NCBI GenBank assembly: GCA_019634635.1
Contig: JAHCBB010000006.1
Coordinates: 51,211 to 115,210 of the forward strand
Length of the DNA stretch: 64,000 bases
From: Verrucomicrobiia bacterium
GTDB taxonomy: Bacteria > Verrucomicrobiota > Verrucomicrobiia > Limisphaerales > UBA9464
Direction of reading: 5' to 3'
Under the pieces are notes generated by a model. The model was not told where the DNA came from. It ran no database searches and was given only the letters and a program-made list of their open reading frames with translations. The translations under genes were made by a program, and so were the position numbers. This document shows positions 52,724 through 61,418 of this stretch, piece after piece. Within the stretch, counting starts at the first letter, position 1, and every line of letters begins with the position of its first letter.

Positions 52724-53680
52724 TCAGGTGCCGGCATCCAGCACCGTCTGCGTCATTTCGGCAACCAGTTCCGGGAGAGTGCGACGGGTCTGCCAGCCCA
52801 GGACCTCGCGGGCGCGCTTCGGGTTGCCCACGAGGCGTCCGGGATCGGTGGCGCGCAGCAAGGCTGGATTCACCACCACATGGTCTTGCCAGCGCAGCCC
52901 CACGGCACCGAACGCGGCCTTGAGGATGTCCTCCACCGAGTGTTCCTGTCCGGTGGCGAACACGTAGTCCGCAGGCTGTTCCGCCTGCAGCGACGCCCAG
53001 AAGCCCCGCACGAATTCCCGCGCGTCGCCCCAGTCCCGCCGGGCCGTCAGATTGCCGAGCGGCAGCTCCTGCTGGATGCCGCGACGGATCCGCGCCGCCG
53101 CGGTGCAAATCTTCGAAATCACAAACCGGGTTTCGCGGCGCGGGGACTCATGGTTGTAGCAGATGCCATTCACCAGGAAGAGCCCGGCGGCGTCCCGCGT
53201 CATTCGCACGAGGTCGGTCGCGCAGGCCTTGGATGCGCCGTAGGGGTTGACCGGACGAAACGGGGTCTGCTCGTCCTGCGGCGCGTCCTCGGATTCCCCG
53301 AACACCTGGCAGGTGCTGGCATGAAACAACCGGGGCGGGGTGGCGCACCGCCGGCACGCCTCCAGCAACCGCGCCGTGCCCACCACGTTGACCGACAGGG
53401 TGTCCACCGGGTCCTCCCAGCTCTCCGGGACATGGGTCCGGGCGGCCAGGTGGTAGATCTCGTCCGGCGCCACTGCGGGAATCAGATCCCCAAGCCGGGG
53501 GCCGTCCGTCAGGTCGGCCCCGTGGAGGACCAGCCGGTCCATCCAGGCGGCGATGCGCGACCCCGCCATCCGCCCGGGATCCCGCACCAGCCCATGAACC
53601 TCATATCCCTTTTCCAGCAGCAGTTCCGAGAGGTAGGAGCCGTCCTGGCCGGTGATGCCGGTGATGAGCGCGCGGGGCAT
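52724..53680 (-). CDS. GDP-mannose 4,6-dehydratase paralogue (GMD-like SDR)
   Basis: A 318-residue SDR that aligns along its length with the adjacent gmd. Motifs: [65 protein letters not shown] (Tyr-x3-Lys), NGICYNHESPRRETRF and LGNLTARRDWGDAREFVRG. It keeps the GMD fold, but the active-site strand reads ASTCQVFG instead of the usual [12 protein letters not shown] motif, and it is shorter than GMD. It may act on GDP-4-keto-6-deoxymannose (for example as a reductase) or on another GDP sugar. ATG 53680 is chosen; a TTG (53704) just before would overlap gmd by 4 bp. Confidence 0.85.
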   Translation of the reverse strand: MPRALITGITGQDGSYLSELLLEKGYEVHGLVRDPGRMAGSRIAAWMDRLVLHGADLTDGPRLGDLIPAVAPDEIYHLAARTHVPESWEDPVDTLSVNVVGTARLLEACRRCATPPRLFHASTCQVFGESEDAPQDEQTPFRPVNPYGASKACATDLVRMTRDAAGLFLVNGICYNHESPRRETRFVISKICTAAARIRRGIQQELPLGNLTARRDWGDAREFVRGFWASLQAEQPADYVFATGQEHSVEDILKAAFGAVGLRWQDHVVVNPALLRATDPGRLVGNPKRAREVLGWQTRRTLPELVAEMTQTVLDAGT

Positions 53681-53700
53681 TTGCTTGGGGTTCCCGCGCT

Positions 53701-54714
53701 TCAATAGGACAGGATCGGGCGGCCCGCCTGCTGGTCCCGGAGCAGCCGGAGGTCGGCCTCGACCATGAGTTCAATCAGTTCCCGGAAGCGGACCTTTGGC
53801 TCCCAGCCCAGCACCTGCCGCGCCTTGGTTGGATCACCAATCAGCAGGTCCACCTCTGCAGGGCGGAGGAAGCGCGGGTCCACATCCACATGGTCCCGCC
53901 ACTGCAATCCCACGGCCCCGAAAGCCACTTCAAGGCATTCCTCAATGCTGTGGGTCTCCTGCGTGGCGATGACATAGTCGTCCCCGGACGGCTGCTGGAG
54001 CATGCGCCACATGGCCTCCACGTATTCCCGGGCATACCCCCAGTCGCGGCGGGCCTCAAGATTCCCCAACGACAGCCGCTGCTGAAGTCCGCCCCGGATC
54101 CGTGCGGCGGCCAGGGTGATTTTCCGGGTGACGAAGGTTTCGCCGCGTCGTGGCGACTCGTGGTTGAACAGGATGCCGTTGCTCGCGTGCAGCCCGTACG
54201 ACTCCCTGTAGTTCACCGTCGCCCAGTAGGCGAACACCTTCGCGCAGGCGTACGGGCTGCGCGGATGAAACGGGGTGCGCTCCGTCTGCGGCACCTCACG
54301 GACCTTTCCATACATCTCCGATGAAGAAGCCTGATAGAAGCGCGGGCGAATGCCGGCGTCCCGGATGGCCTCCAGCAGGCGGAGGCATCCGGTGGCGGTG
54401 ACGTCAGTGGTGTATTCCGCGGTGTCGAAGCTCACCCGCACGTGGCTCTGGGCGGCCAGGTTGTACACTTCCTCCGGTGCGATCCGGTGCACGAGGCGGA
54501 CCAGGCCGCTTCCATCCGTCAAATCGCCGTAATGCAGGTGCAGCCGGTCCTGCGGCAAATCCGTGCGGGCGCGCACGGCGTCCAGACGGGGCCGGTACGT
54601 GCTGCTCTGGCGGCGCACGATGCCATGCACCTCGTAGCCCTTTTCCAGGAGCAGTTCGGCCAGGTACGAGCCGTCCTGTCCGCTGATGCCGGTGATGAGT
54701 GCCTTTCGCGTCAC
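53701..54714 (-). CDS. gmd: GDP-mannose 4,6-dehydratase
   Basis: Converts GDP-D-mannose to GDP-4-keto-6-deoxy-D-mannose, the precursor of GDP-fucose, rhamnose and perosamine. The 337-residue protein begins [20 protein letters not shown], has [65 protein letters not shown] (Tyr-x3-Lys), [20 protein letters not shown] and [20 protein letters not shown], all GMD hallmarks. Start is GTG at 54714. It is the first biosynthetic gene of the operon, 23 bp after the regulator. The paralogue downstream starts only 20 bp later. Confidence 0.93.
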   Translation of the reverse strand: MTRKALITGISGQDGSYLAELLLEKGYEVHGIVRRQSSTYRPRLDAVRARTDLPQDRLHLHYGDLTDGSGLVRLVHRIAPEEVYNLAAQSHVRVSFDTAEYTTDVTATGCLRLLEAIRDAGIRPRFYQASSSEMYGKVREVPQTERTPFHPRSPYACAKVFAYWATVNYRESYGLHASNGILFNHESPRRGETFVTRKITLAAARIRGGLQQRLSLGNLEARRDWGYAREYVEAMWRMLQQPSGDDYVIATQETHSIEECLEVAFGAVGLQWRDHVDVDPRFLRPAEVDLLIGDPTKARQVLGWEPKVRFRELIELMVEADLRLLRDQQAGRPILSY

Positions 54715-54737
54715 AATGGAGAGGGGGGCCGGACGTT

Positions 54738-55229
54738 CTACAGCAGCTTTTCGACCAGCGGCAGGAGTTTGCCGATGCGGTGCTGAAGCCGGGTCATGTG
54801 GGCGAGACGTTCCTTGCAGAACGCGTGCTCGTCGCGGCTGAGGCCGCCGTCGCGCAACTCGGCGTCGAGGGTCTCCAGCAGGCCCTCGAGCTTGCGCTCC
54901 GACTTGGCGTATTTCGGCGTCACGAAGCCGGTGTACACCGTGCGCAGCATCTCGCGCAGATCCCCGACGACTTCAAAATGATCGCGGCGGTCGCCGGGGA
55001 TCCACACCTGCCGGATCGCCTGCCAGGACGCCAGGTGGCGTGTGCCGGTGCTGACACTGGCCTTGCTGATGGACAGGAGTTCGGCGATGTCGTCGAGCGC
55101 CAGCGGTTTTGGCGACAGGTACAGCAGGCCGTACATCTGCCCCACCGAGCGTGGGAGTCCGGCAATCTGGCACACCCGTCCCGCCACCTCGATGAACTCG
55201 AGACGCGTGCGTCCTAGGGGGTCAGACAC
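54738..55229 (-). CDS. GbsR/MarR-type transcriptional regulator
   Basis: A 163-residue helix-turn-helix protein. The segment [20 protein letters not shown], then [25 protein letters not shown] fits the GbsR/MarR winged helix, with a wing around [11 protein letters not shown], followed by a long helical dimerisation tail. GbsR-type regulators are repressors; some respond to small molecules. Two GTG starts (55256 and 55229) are possible; 55229 is preferred. It is the promoter-proximal gene of the minus-strand EPS operon and lies 23 bp before gmd, so it probably controls its own transcript. A candidate operator lies just upstream. Confidence 0.8.
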   Translation of the reverse strand: MSDPLGRTRLEFIEVAGRVCQIAGLPRSVGQMYGLLYLSPKPLALDDIAELLSISKASVSTGTRHLASWQAIRQVWIPGDRRDHFEVVGDLREMLRTVYTGFVTPKYAKSERKLEGLLETLDAELRDGGLSRDEHAFCKERLAHMTRLQHRIGKLLPLVEKLL

Positions 55230-55310
55230 GGGAGTTTGGGTGAAACCGCCGGGCACACTGCGTGCCGGTCACTTCGCAGGGATGCGGTGACCCTTACGGG
55301 CGGATGAACG

Positions 55311-55345
55311 ATTCAGGCCGTTCAAATTCTTCTGAATGGTTTATT
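55311..55345. promoter_or_regulatory. AT-rich inverted repeat in the EPS-operon/xseB divergent region, candidate operator
   Basis: ATTCAG (55311-55316) and CTGAAT (55332-55337) form an inverted pair 15 bases apart; the inner TTCA-N8-TGAA (55321-55336) is also palindromic. The flanking stretch to 55350 is much richer in A/T than its surroundings. It lies between the divergent regulator and xseB, as expected for an autoregulatory site and divergent promoter. No exact -35/-10 pair is claimed. Confidence 0.35.
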
Positions 55346-55462
55346 TGTTTCACGATCCCAAGGCAAGCGCAAAGAGCCGGGGTCGGATCGCGTGGGCGGC
55401 GGTGGGCGGCGTTTGAATCCGGGCTGGGCAATCCGGACGCGGATGCCCTAACGTTCCGGCCC

Positions 55463-55741
55463 GTGTCAAAGACCGCAAAATCCACTCCGGAGCCTTCCGG
55501 GGCTCCCGTTCCGTTCGAGGAGGCGCTCCAGAAACTGGAGGCCATCGTGGAAGCAATGGAATCGGGGGATCTGACCCTGGAGCAGCTGCTTTCGCGGTTT
55601 GAAGAGGGGGCGCGGCTGGTGCGGACCTGCCAGACGCAGCTGGACGCCGCCGAGGTGCGCGTTCAGCAGCTGGAGAAGACCTTGTCCGGCGAGTGGGTGG
55701 CCCGTCCTGTGGCGGTTTCCGGAGGGGACAGCGACACGTGA
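55463..55741 (+). CDS. xseB: Exodeoxyribonuclease VII small subunit
   Basis: Small subunit of exonuclease VII, which degrades single-stranded DNA with XseA. The 92-residue product has the core motif PFEEALQKLEAIVEAMESGD, then LTLEQLLSRFEEGARLV and CQTQLDAAEVRVQQL, all helical and coiled-coil as in the family. Start is GTG at 55463; the frame is open upstream but does not look like XseB. dxs follows 71 bp downstream on the same strand, the classical xseB-(ispA)-dxs arrangement with ispA missing here. xseA is not in the window. Confidence 0.92.
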   Translation: MSKTAKSTPEPSGAPVPFEEALQKLEAIVEAMESGDLTLEQLLSRFEEGARLVRTCQTQLDAAEVRVQQLEKTLSGEWVARPVAVSGGDSDT

Positions 55742-55812
55742 GGGCCATCGGTTGGGCTTGCCGCCGGGCCGCCGTTCCCCATGCTCCCGCCATTGGGAGC
55801 CTTAATTGACGC

Positions 55813-57804
55813 ATGAGTCGCTATCTCGACATGGTGGATCACCCTTCGCACGTTCGGAAACTCACCCCGGAGCAGCTCGCCGAGCTGGCGTCGGAGGTTC
55901 GGCAGGAACTCATCACCAAGCTCGCAAGGAATGGAGGTCACCTCGGGCCCAACCTCGGGGTGGTCGAGCTGACCATCGCCCTGCACCGGTGCTTCGAAAC
56001 CCCCCGGGACAAGTTTGTCTGGGATGTCAGCCACCAGGTGTACGTCCACAAGCTGCTGACGGGCCGGAAGGATCGGTTCCACACCATGCGGACGACCGAC
56101 GGGTTGAACGGGTTCGCGCTCCGGACGGAAAGCGAGCACGACTGCTACGGTGCCGGCCATGCGGGAACAGCCCTCTCGGCCGCCCTTGGGATGTGTGCCG
56201 CCCGGGACCAGCGGGGTGGAATGGAGCATGTGGTGTGCATCTTTGGGGATGCGGCGCTGACCAACGGCATTTCGTTCGAGGCGTTGAACAACATTGCCGG
56301 CACGACCCGCCGGTTCATCGGCATCCTCAATGACAATGAATGGTCCATTGCGAAGAATGTCGGCGCCATTTCGACCTACCTCGGGAAGCTGACGACGAAT
56401 CCCCGCTACAACCGGCTGCGGGAGGAGTTCGGTCACTGGCTGCGCAAGCTGCCCCAAGGGCAGACGGTCTCGATGCTGGGCCAGAAGGCCGAGGAGGCGT
56501 TGAAGGGTGTCGTGAACTCCCTGGCCCTGGAGCACACCGGCCCGGCGCTGGGTTCCGACGGCCGCGGCGGGCACGGTTCGTCGCTCCTGTTTGAGGAGTT
56601 CGGCCTTCGCTACCTGGGGCCGATTGACGGACACGACCTGCCGCTGCTCATCAGCACGCTGGAGTTCGCAAAAACCTGCCAGGAGCCCGTGGTGATCCAT
56701 GTGCTTACCCAGAAGGGCCGGGGTTTCGAGGCGGCCCTGAAGTCCCCGGAGAAATTCCACGGGCTGGGACCGTACGATGTGGTGACCGGTCAGACGCCGG
56801 CGCCGAAGCCTGGCGCCGCCCCCATGTGGCAGGAGGTGTTCGGAAGGGCGATGGTGAAAATCTGCAGCCAGAACAAGAACGTCGTTGGCATCACCGCCGC
56901 CATGCCCAGCGGGACCAGCCTCAAGCTCCTGGAGCAGGCACTGCCCGGGCAGTACTACGACGTGGGTATCGCCGAGGAGCACGCCGTCATTTTCGCCGCC
57001 GGCATGGCCACCATGGGATTCCGGCCTGTCGTGGCGATCTACAGCACCTTCCTGCAGCGCGCCTATGACTGCATTCATCACGATGTGTGCCTGCAGGATC
57101 TCCCCGTGATCTTCTGCATGGATCGCTCAAGCCTCAGCGCCAATGACGGTCCCACCCATCACGGGCTCTTCGACATTGCGTACCTGCGGTGTCTGCCCCG
57201 CATGATCGGCATGGCGCCGTCCAACGAGGACGAACTTCAGGACATGATGTTCACCGCCACCTTCCAGCCGCATCCGGTGGCCATCCGGTATCCCCGGGGC
57301 AACGCCGAAGGCGTTCCGGTCAAGGAGCAGCCCACGGTCCTCGAGATTGGCAAGGCGGAGGTGGTCCGGCACTTCGCCAACCTTCCCGGATCACGCAAGG
57401 TGGCGCTGTTCGGTTTGGGACCCATGCTGCGCCTTGCCCGGGAGGCGGCCGACCACCTCGCGACCCGCGGCGTGGATGTGGCCGTGATCAATCCGCGTTT
57501 CTACAAGCCGCTGGACGCCGCGGTCCACGAGTTCTATGGGCAGGCTGCCGAGGTTGTCGCGACATTGGAGGACCATGTGGCGATGGGTGGGTACGGCAGC
57601 GCGGTTCTGGAGTGCTTCGCCGAGGCCGGAGTCTCCACACCGGTCGTCCGCCTGGCCTGGCCCGACGAGTTCATCGAGCACGCCAGTTCGGTGGACCATC
57701 TGCGCACGAAATACGGTCTGACCGTCGAATCCCTGGTGCAACGGATCGAGGCCCGCCTCGACACCGCTTCCGGCCCGCGCGCCAGCCTGGTCGCCGGGGG
57801 GTAG
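55813..57804 (+). CDS. dxs: 1-deoxy-D-xylulose-5-phosphate synthase
   Basis: First enzyme of the MEP isoprenoid pathway, joining pyruvate and glyceraldehyde-3-phosphate with thiamine diphosphate. The 663-residue protein has ARNGGHLGPNLGVVELTIAL, YGAGHAGTALSAALGMCAA, the TPP motif FGDAALTNGISFEALNN...NDNEWSIAKNVGAIS-type region (GDAAL where GDGA is usual), PIDGHDLPLLISTLE, YDVGIAEEHAVIFAAGMA with the conserved catalytic Glu, and DRSSLSANDGPTHHGLFDIAY. Length is normal. It lies 71 bp after xseB. The GDAAL variant is a noticeable deviation but the rest is typical. Confidence 0.93.
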   Translation: MSRYLDMVDHPSHVRKLTPEQLAELASEVRQELITKLARNGGHLGPNLGVVELTIALHRCFETPRDKFVWDVSHQVYVHKLLTGRKDRFHTMRTTDGLNGFALRTESEHDCYGAGHAGTALSAALGMCAARDQRGGMEHVVCIFGDAALTNGISFEALNNIAGTTRRFIGILNDNEWSIAKNVGAISTYLGKLTTNPRYNRLREEFGHWLRKLPQGQTVSMLGQKAEEALKGVVNSLALEHTGPALGSDGRGGHGSSLLFEEFGLRYLGPIDGHDLPLLISTLEFAKTCQEPVVIHVLTQKGRGFEAALKSPEKFHGLGPYDVVTGQTPAPKPGAAPMWQEVFGRAMVKICSQNKNVVGITAAMPSGTSLKLLEQALPGQYYDVGIAEEHAVIFAAGMATMGFRPVVAIYSTFLQRAYDCIHHDVCLQDLPVIFCMDRSSLSANDGPTHHGLFDIAYLRCLPRMIGMAPSNEDELQDMMFTATFQPHPVAIRYPRGNAEGVPVKEQPTVLEIGKAEVVRHFANLPGSRKVALFGLGPMLRLAREAADHLATRGVDVAVINPRFYKPLDAAVHEFYGQAAEVVATLEDHVAMGGYGSAVLECFAEAGVSTPVVRLAWPDEFIEHASSVDHLRTKYGLTVESLVQRIEARLDTASGPRASLVAGG

Positions 57805-58137
57805 CACCTCCAGTTGGGGTCTCCACCCGATTGCCGACGCCGACGCCGGGGACGGGAACGCCTAGGTCGGCCCCAGGTCATTTCTTGTGCCAGTTTGTGC
57901 CGGCCTTGGGGAGAACCGGCGATGGATGACGCGGAGTGCCCGGGCGATGGCGGGTGACGGTCTGCCCGCAGGTCGGATTGTGGCTGCCCCACGGAAAGTT
58001 CATGAAATTCCGGCATCTGGCGTCGAGTTTGCTCCCGAATAATTGTCAGAGCGGGCAGTCGAATCGCGACGCGTTCGCAGTTCGAATTGAACGTTGCGAC
58101 TTGAAACCCTCTCCGATGGTTGTTGAAAGGAGCACAA
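57805..58137. other. Spacer and probable leader of the sigma factor gene
   Basis: This 333 bp gap separates dxs from the sigma factor gene. The last 120 bases before the ATG are less GC-rich than the rest. No protein-like frame, no clear terminator for dxs, and no convincing -35/-10 pair were found. The promoter of the sigma factor gene must be here. Confidence 0.4.
58125..58132 (+). promoter_or_regulatory. Strong Shine-Dalgarno site of the sigma factor gene
   Basis: GAAAGGAG at 58125-58132 lies 5 bases before the ATG at 58138. It decides the start (the alternative upstream start at 58120 has no such site) and is one of the clearest ribosome-binding sites in the window; most other genes here lack a recognisable one. 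Confidence 0.85.
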
Positions 58138-59253
58138 ATGAAGGTCACCCCTCGCCTTGAGTCCCGATCGTCCCCCGCACGGGCGACGCTCCATCGTCGT
58201 CGTCGCCCCCCGGTGCCCGCCCAGCCGGCGGTCCCGAGGTCGGGGCGCCGTGAAGTCGCTCCCGCAGTCCGGATGGCGCCCAAGGTGCCCCGGCCGCCGC
58301 GTCTGAAGGCCTTGGGCGTACAGCGGCGGCGTCCGGTGGAGGTCTCATCCGCCGCCCAGGTACCCGTGGCGGTTCCCCGTGCCCGGGTGGAGACCGCCTC
58401 CGAGCGGCCGCGGGCCGTTTGGGACGAGAATTCATCCCTTCGGCTGTATCTGCGGCAGGCCGTCGAAACGCCGCTCCTGACCGCTGACGATGAGGTGCGC
58501 CTGGCGCGGAGGGTCCAGGCCGGGGATGCCGAGGCTCGCGAGCACATGATCAAGGCCAATTTGCGCCTTGTGGTGAAGATTGCCCGGGAATACGAGGACT
58601 ACGGGTTGCCGCTTCTGGACCTCATCAACGAGGGCAACATCGGGCTGATGCGTGCGGTTGAGCGCTTTGACCCCACGAAGGGGGCCAAGCTCTCCACCTA
58701 CGCCGCGTGGTGGATCAAGCAGTCCATCAAGCGGGCGCTGTCCAACCAGGTTAAGGCCATCCGGCTGCCGATCCATCTGGTCCAGCAGATTGCCCAGCTG
58801 CGCCGGGCGGAGACCGCCTTTGAGGCACGCCACGGGCGTCCCGCGCGCGATGCCGAGCTGGCCGTGGTGCTGAACGTGTCCGAGGACGACATCCTGCACT
58901 GGCGCGAGAGCGCCACGGTGGGCACGACGTCCCTGGAGGCACCGCTGGGGAGTGACCCCGACGCCGGCCGGGTGGCGGACTTGATTCCCGATGAGAACGC
59001 CCTGATGCCGTGGACCGGGGTCAGCGAGGAGACCAATGCCGAATTGATTCGGGAACTGGTCGCCACGTTGAACGGGCGCGAACAGCGGATCCTGCGCCAG
59101 CGGTTCGCTCTCGACGGAGGGGACCCCAAGACGTTGGAGCAGATCGGGGTGGACTTCGGATTGACCCGGGAGCGGATCCGTCAGTTGGAGGCCGCCGCGT
59201 TGCGCAAGCTCCGGGACCGCCTGGAGTTTCGCGAGCGGCTGGCGGCGGGTTGA
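58138..59253 (+). CDS. Sigma-70 family RNA polymerase sigma factor (RpoD/RpoS-like, group 1/2)
   Basis: A 371-residue sigma factor. Region 1.2 and 2: [96 protein letters not shown] (2.4, -10 recognition). Region 3 ([20 protein letters not shown]) and region 4 ([36 protein letters not shown]) are complete. The first 95 residues are Arg/Pro/Ala-rich and replace region 1.1. Start ATG 58138 has a strong ribosome-binding site. An intrinsic terminator follows at 59274. It is most like a non-primary group 2 factor, because region 1.1 is absent; it may be the primary factor in a reduced form. Confidence 0.92.
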   Translation: MKVTPRLESRSSPARATLHRRRRPPVPAQPAVPRSGRREVAPAVRMAPKVPRPPRLKALGVQRRRPVEVSSAAQVPVAVPRARVETASERPRAVWDENSSLRLYLRQAVETPLLTADDEVRLARRVQAGDAEAREHMIKANLRLVVKIAREYEDYGLPLLDLINEGNIGLMRAVERFDPTKGAKLSTYAAWWIKQSIKRALSNQVKAIRLPIHLVQQIAQLRRAETAFEARHGRPARDAELAVVLNVSEDDILHWRESATVGTTSLEAPLGSDPDAGRVADLIPDENALMPWTGVSEETNAELIRELVATLNGREQRILRQRFALDGGDPKTLEQIGVDFGLTRERIRQLEAAALRKLRDRLEFRERLAAG

Positions 59254-59273
59254 TCGGCGGTGGCCGGTCCCCG

Positions 59274-59305
59274 GGGCGACGGTGGATTCACCTTCGCCCT
59301 TTTTT
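59274..59305 (+). terminator. Intrinsic terminator after the sigma factor gene
   Basis: GGGCGACGGTG (59274-59284) pairs with CACCTTCGCCC (59289-59299) with a single mismatch around the loop GATT, followed by six T (59300-59305). It is 20 bp after the sigma factor stop and 95 bp before acs, so it ends the sigma transcript and makes acs a separate unit. Confidence 0.85.
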
Positions 59306-59399
59306 GTTTCCCGGGGTCCGGATTCTGAACGGGCTGGACCCACCCCGCATTGACGGCCCCAGCCCGGTGTCCGCAAGCTCCCGGCCTGCCTCCTGCCTC

Positions 59400-61418
59400 A
59401 TGAGCTCAAAGTCTGCGAAGAAGTCCGTCTCCGGAAACATTGCCTCCCTGCTTCAGGAACACCGGGTGTTCCCGCCCCCGGAGACCTTTGCCCGTCGCGC
59501 GCCGTTTCGATCCCTGGCGGCTTACCGGCGTTTCTGGAAGCAGTCGGTGACGCGTCCGGACCAGTTCTGGGCCCGTCAGGCGCGCGAGGAACTGGTATGG
59601 CAGAAACCGTTCCGCAAGGTGATGAAGTGGAAGGAGCCGTTCGCGCATTGGTTTGTGGGGGGACGCCTGAACGTCTCGGCCAACTGCCTCGACCGCTGGC
59701 TCGGCACCGCCACCGCCAACAAGGCGGCCCTGATCTGGGAGGGTGAGCCGGCCACCGATGGACGTCCGGGCGAGGAGCGGGTGCTGACCTACGCCCAGTT
59801 GCACCGGGAGGTGTGCCGCTTTGCCAACGTGCTCAAACGACACGGCATTTCGCGGGGCGATCGGGTGCTGATCTACCTGCCGATGATTCCCGAGGCGGCG
59901 ATCGCCATGCTGGCCTGCACGCGGATCGGCGCCGTTCACAGCGTGGTGTTCGGCGGGTTCAGCGCGCAGTCGGTCGCGGATCGCGTCCAGGATTCCGGCG
60001 CCCGACTGGTCATCACCGCCGACGGTGGCTACCGGCGCGGCGCGGTGGTGCCGCTGAAGCGCAATGTGGACGAGGCGCTCCTGCTCAAGGGGCCCGACGG
60101 CTCGCTCCAGGCGCGGTCGGTGGAAAAGGTGGTCGTCGTGCGCCGTTGTAGCAACGAGGTGCACATGGCGGAGGGCCGCGATGTCTGGTGGCACCGGGAG
60201 CTCGACTATGTGAATGCGGACTGCCCGGCCGTGCCTCAGGACTCCGAGGCGCCTCTGTTCATCCTTTACACGAGCGGGTCCACCGGCAAACCCAAGGGGA
60301 TCCTGCACTCGACGGCGGGGTACCTCCTTGGCGCCAAGCTCACGTCCCGCCTCGTCTTCGACCTGCGGGATGAAGACGTGTATTGGTGCACGGCCGATGT
60401 GGGCTGGGTGACGGGTCACAGCTACATCGTGTACGGCCCGCTGGCCAACGGTGCGACTGCGGTGATGTATGAGGGCGCCCCAAACTGGCCCGAGCCGGAC
60501 CGCTTCTGGCGGATCATCGAGAAGTATCGTGTCACCATCCTCTACACGGCACCCACCGCCATCCGTGCGTTCATGAAGTGGGGCGATGAGTGGCCGGGTA
60601 AACATGACCTGCGATCACTGCGCCTCCTCGGGTCGGTGGGCGAACCGATCAATCCCGAGGCCTGGATCTGGTACCACACGGTGATCGGGGGCGGACGCTG
60701 CCCGATCGTGGATACCTGGTGGCAGACGGAGACCGGGAGCATCATGATCTCGCCCATCCCCGGAGTCACCCCGCTCAAGCCGGGCACGGCCACGCTTCCG
60801 TTGCCGGGCATTCTTCCTGAACTGGTGGACGACCATGGGCGTCCGGTGCCCAAGGGGTCAGGCGGCAAACTGGTGATCCGTAAACCGTGGCCTTCCATGC
60901 TGCGTGGCATCTGGGGGGACCCGAAGCGGTACAAGGAGGTGTATTGGAGCGAGGTGAAAGGCAGCTACTTCACAGGTGACGGATGCCGTCAGGACGACGA
61001 CGGCTATTTCTGGATCGTGGGACGCATTGACGACGTCCTGAATGTCGCCGGACATCGCATCGGGACCGCGGAGATCGAGAGCGCCCTGGTCAGTCATCCA
61101 TCGGTGGCCGAAGCGGCCGTGGTTGGGCGCCCCGACGAGCTCAAGGGCCAGGCCCTCGTTTGCTTCGTCACCCTCAAGTCCGGTTGCGCGGCTTCGCCGG
61201 AACTCAAGCACGTTCTGCGGGATCACATCGGCAAGGAGATCGGTCCGGTGGCCAAGCCCGACGAAATCCGGTTCGCCGAGGCGCTTCCGAAGACGCGCTC
61301 AGGCAAGATCATGCGCCGCCTGCTCAAGCAGGTCGCCATCGGCGCCGAGATCCGCGGCGATACGACCACCCTCGAGGACTTCAGCGTCCTCGCCCGGCTG
61401 GCCTCCCCGGACGAATGA
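59400..61418 (+). CDS. acs: Acetyl-CoA synthetase (AMP-forming)
   Basis: Activates acetate to acetyl-CoA with ATP. The 672-residue protein has the family layout: [39 protein letters not shown], the adenylation core [79 protein letters not shown] and the C-terminal [16 protein letters not shown] with the regulatory Lys that is acetylated in other species. ATG 59400 is chosen. Its stop overlaps the ATG of the PSD1 gene by 4 bp, so the two are coupled. Length is normal. Confidence 0.95.
   Translation: MSSKSAKKSVSGNIASLLQEHRVFPPPETFARRAPFRSLAAYRRFWKQSVTRPDQFWARQAREELVWQKPFRKVMKWKEPFAHWFVGGRLNVSANCLDRWLGTATANKAALIWEGEPATDGRPGEERVLTYAQLHREVCRFANVLKRHGISRGDRVLIYLPMIPEAAIAMLACTRIGAVHSVVFGGFSAQSVADRVQDSGARLVITADGGYRRGAVVPLKRNVDEALLLKGPDGSLQARSVEKVVVVRRCSNEVHMAEGRDVWWHRELDYVNADCPAVPQDSEAPLFILYTSGSTGKPKGILHSTAGYLLGAKLTSRLVFDLRDEDVYWCTADVGWVTGHSYIVYGPLANGATAVMYEGAPNWPEPDRFWRIIEKYRVTILYTAPTAIRAFMKWGDEWPGKHDLRSLRLLGSVGEPINPEAWIWYHTVIGGGRCPIVDTWWQTETGSIMISPIPGVTPLKPGTATLPLPGILPELVDDHGRPVPKGSGGKLVIRKPWPSMLRGIWGDPKRYKEVYWSEVKGSYFTGDGCRQDDDGYFWIVGRIDDVLNVAGHRIGTAEIESALVSHPSVAEAAVVGRPDELKGQALVCFVTLKSGCAASPELKHVLRDHIGKEIGPVAKPDEIRFAEALPKTRSGKIMRRLLKQVAIGAEIRGDTTTLEDFSVLARLASPDE

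Noticed and set aside
57805..58137. Riboswitch in the leader of the sigma factor gene
   Set aside because: No conserved aptamer core was recognised and the region has no clear terminator/anti-terminator pair.
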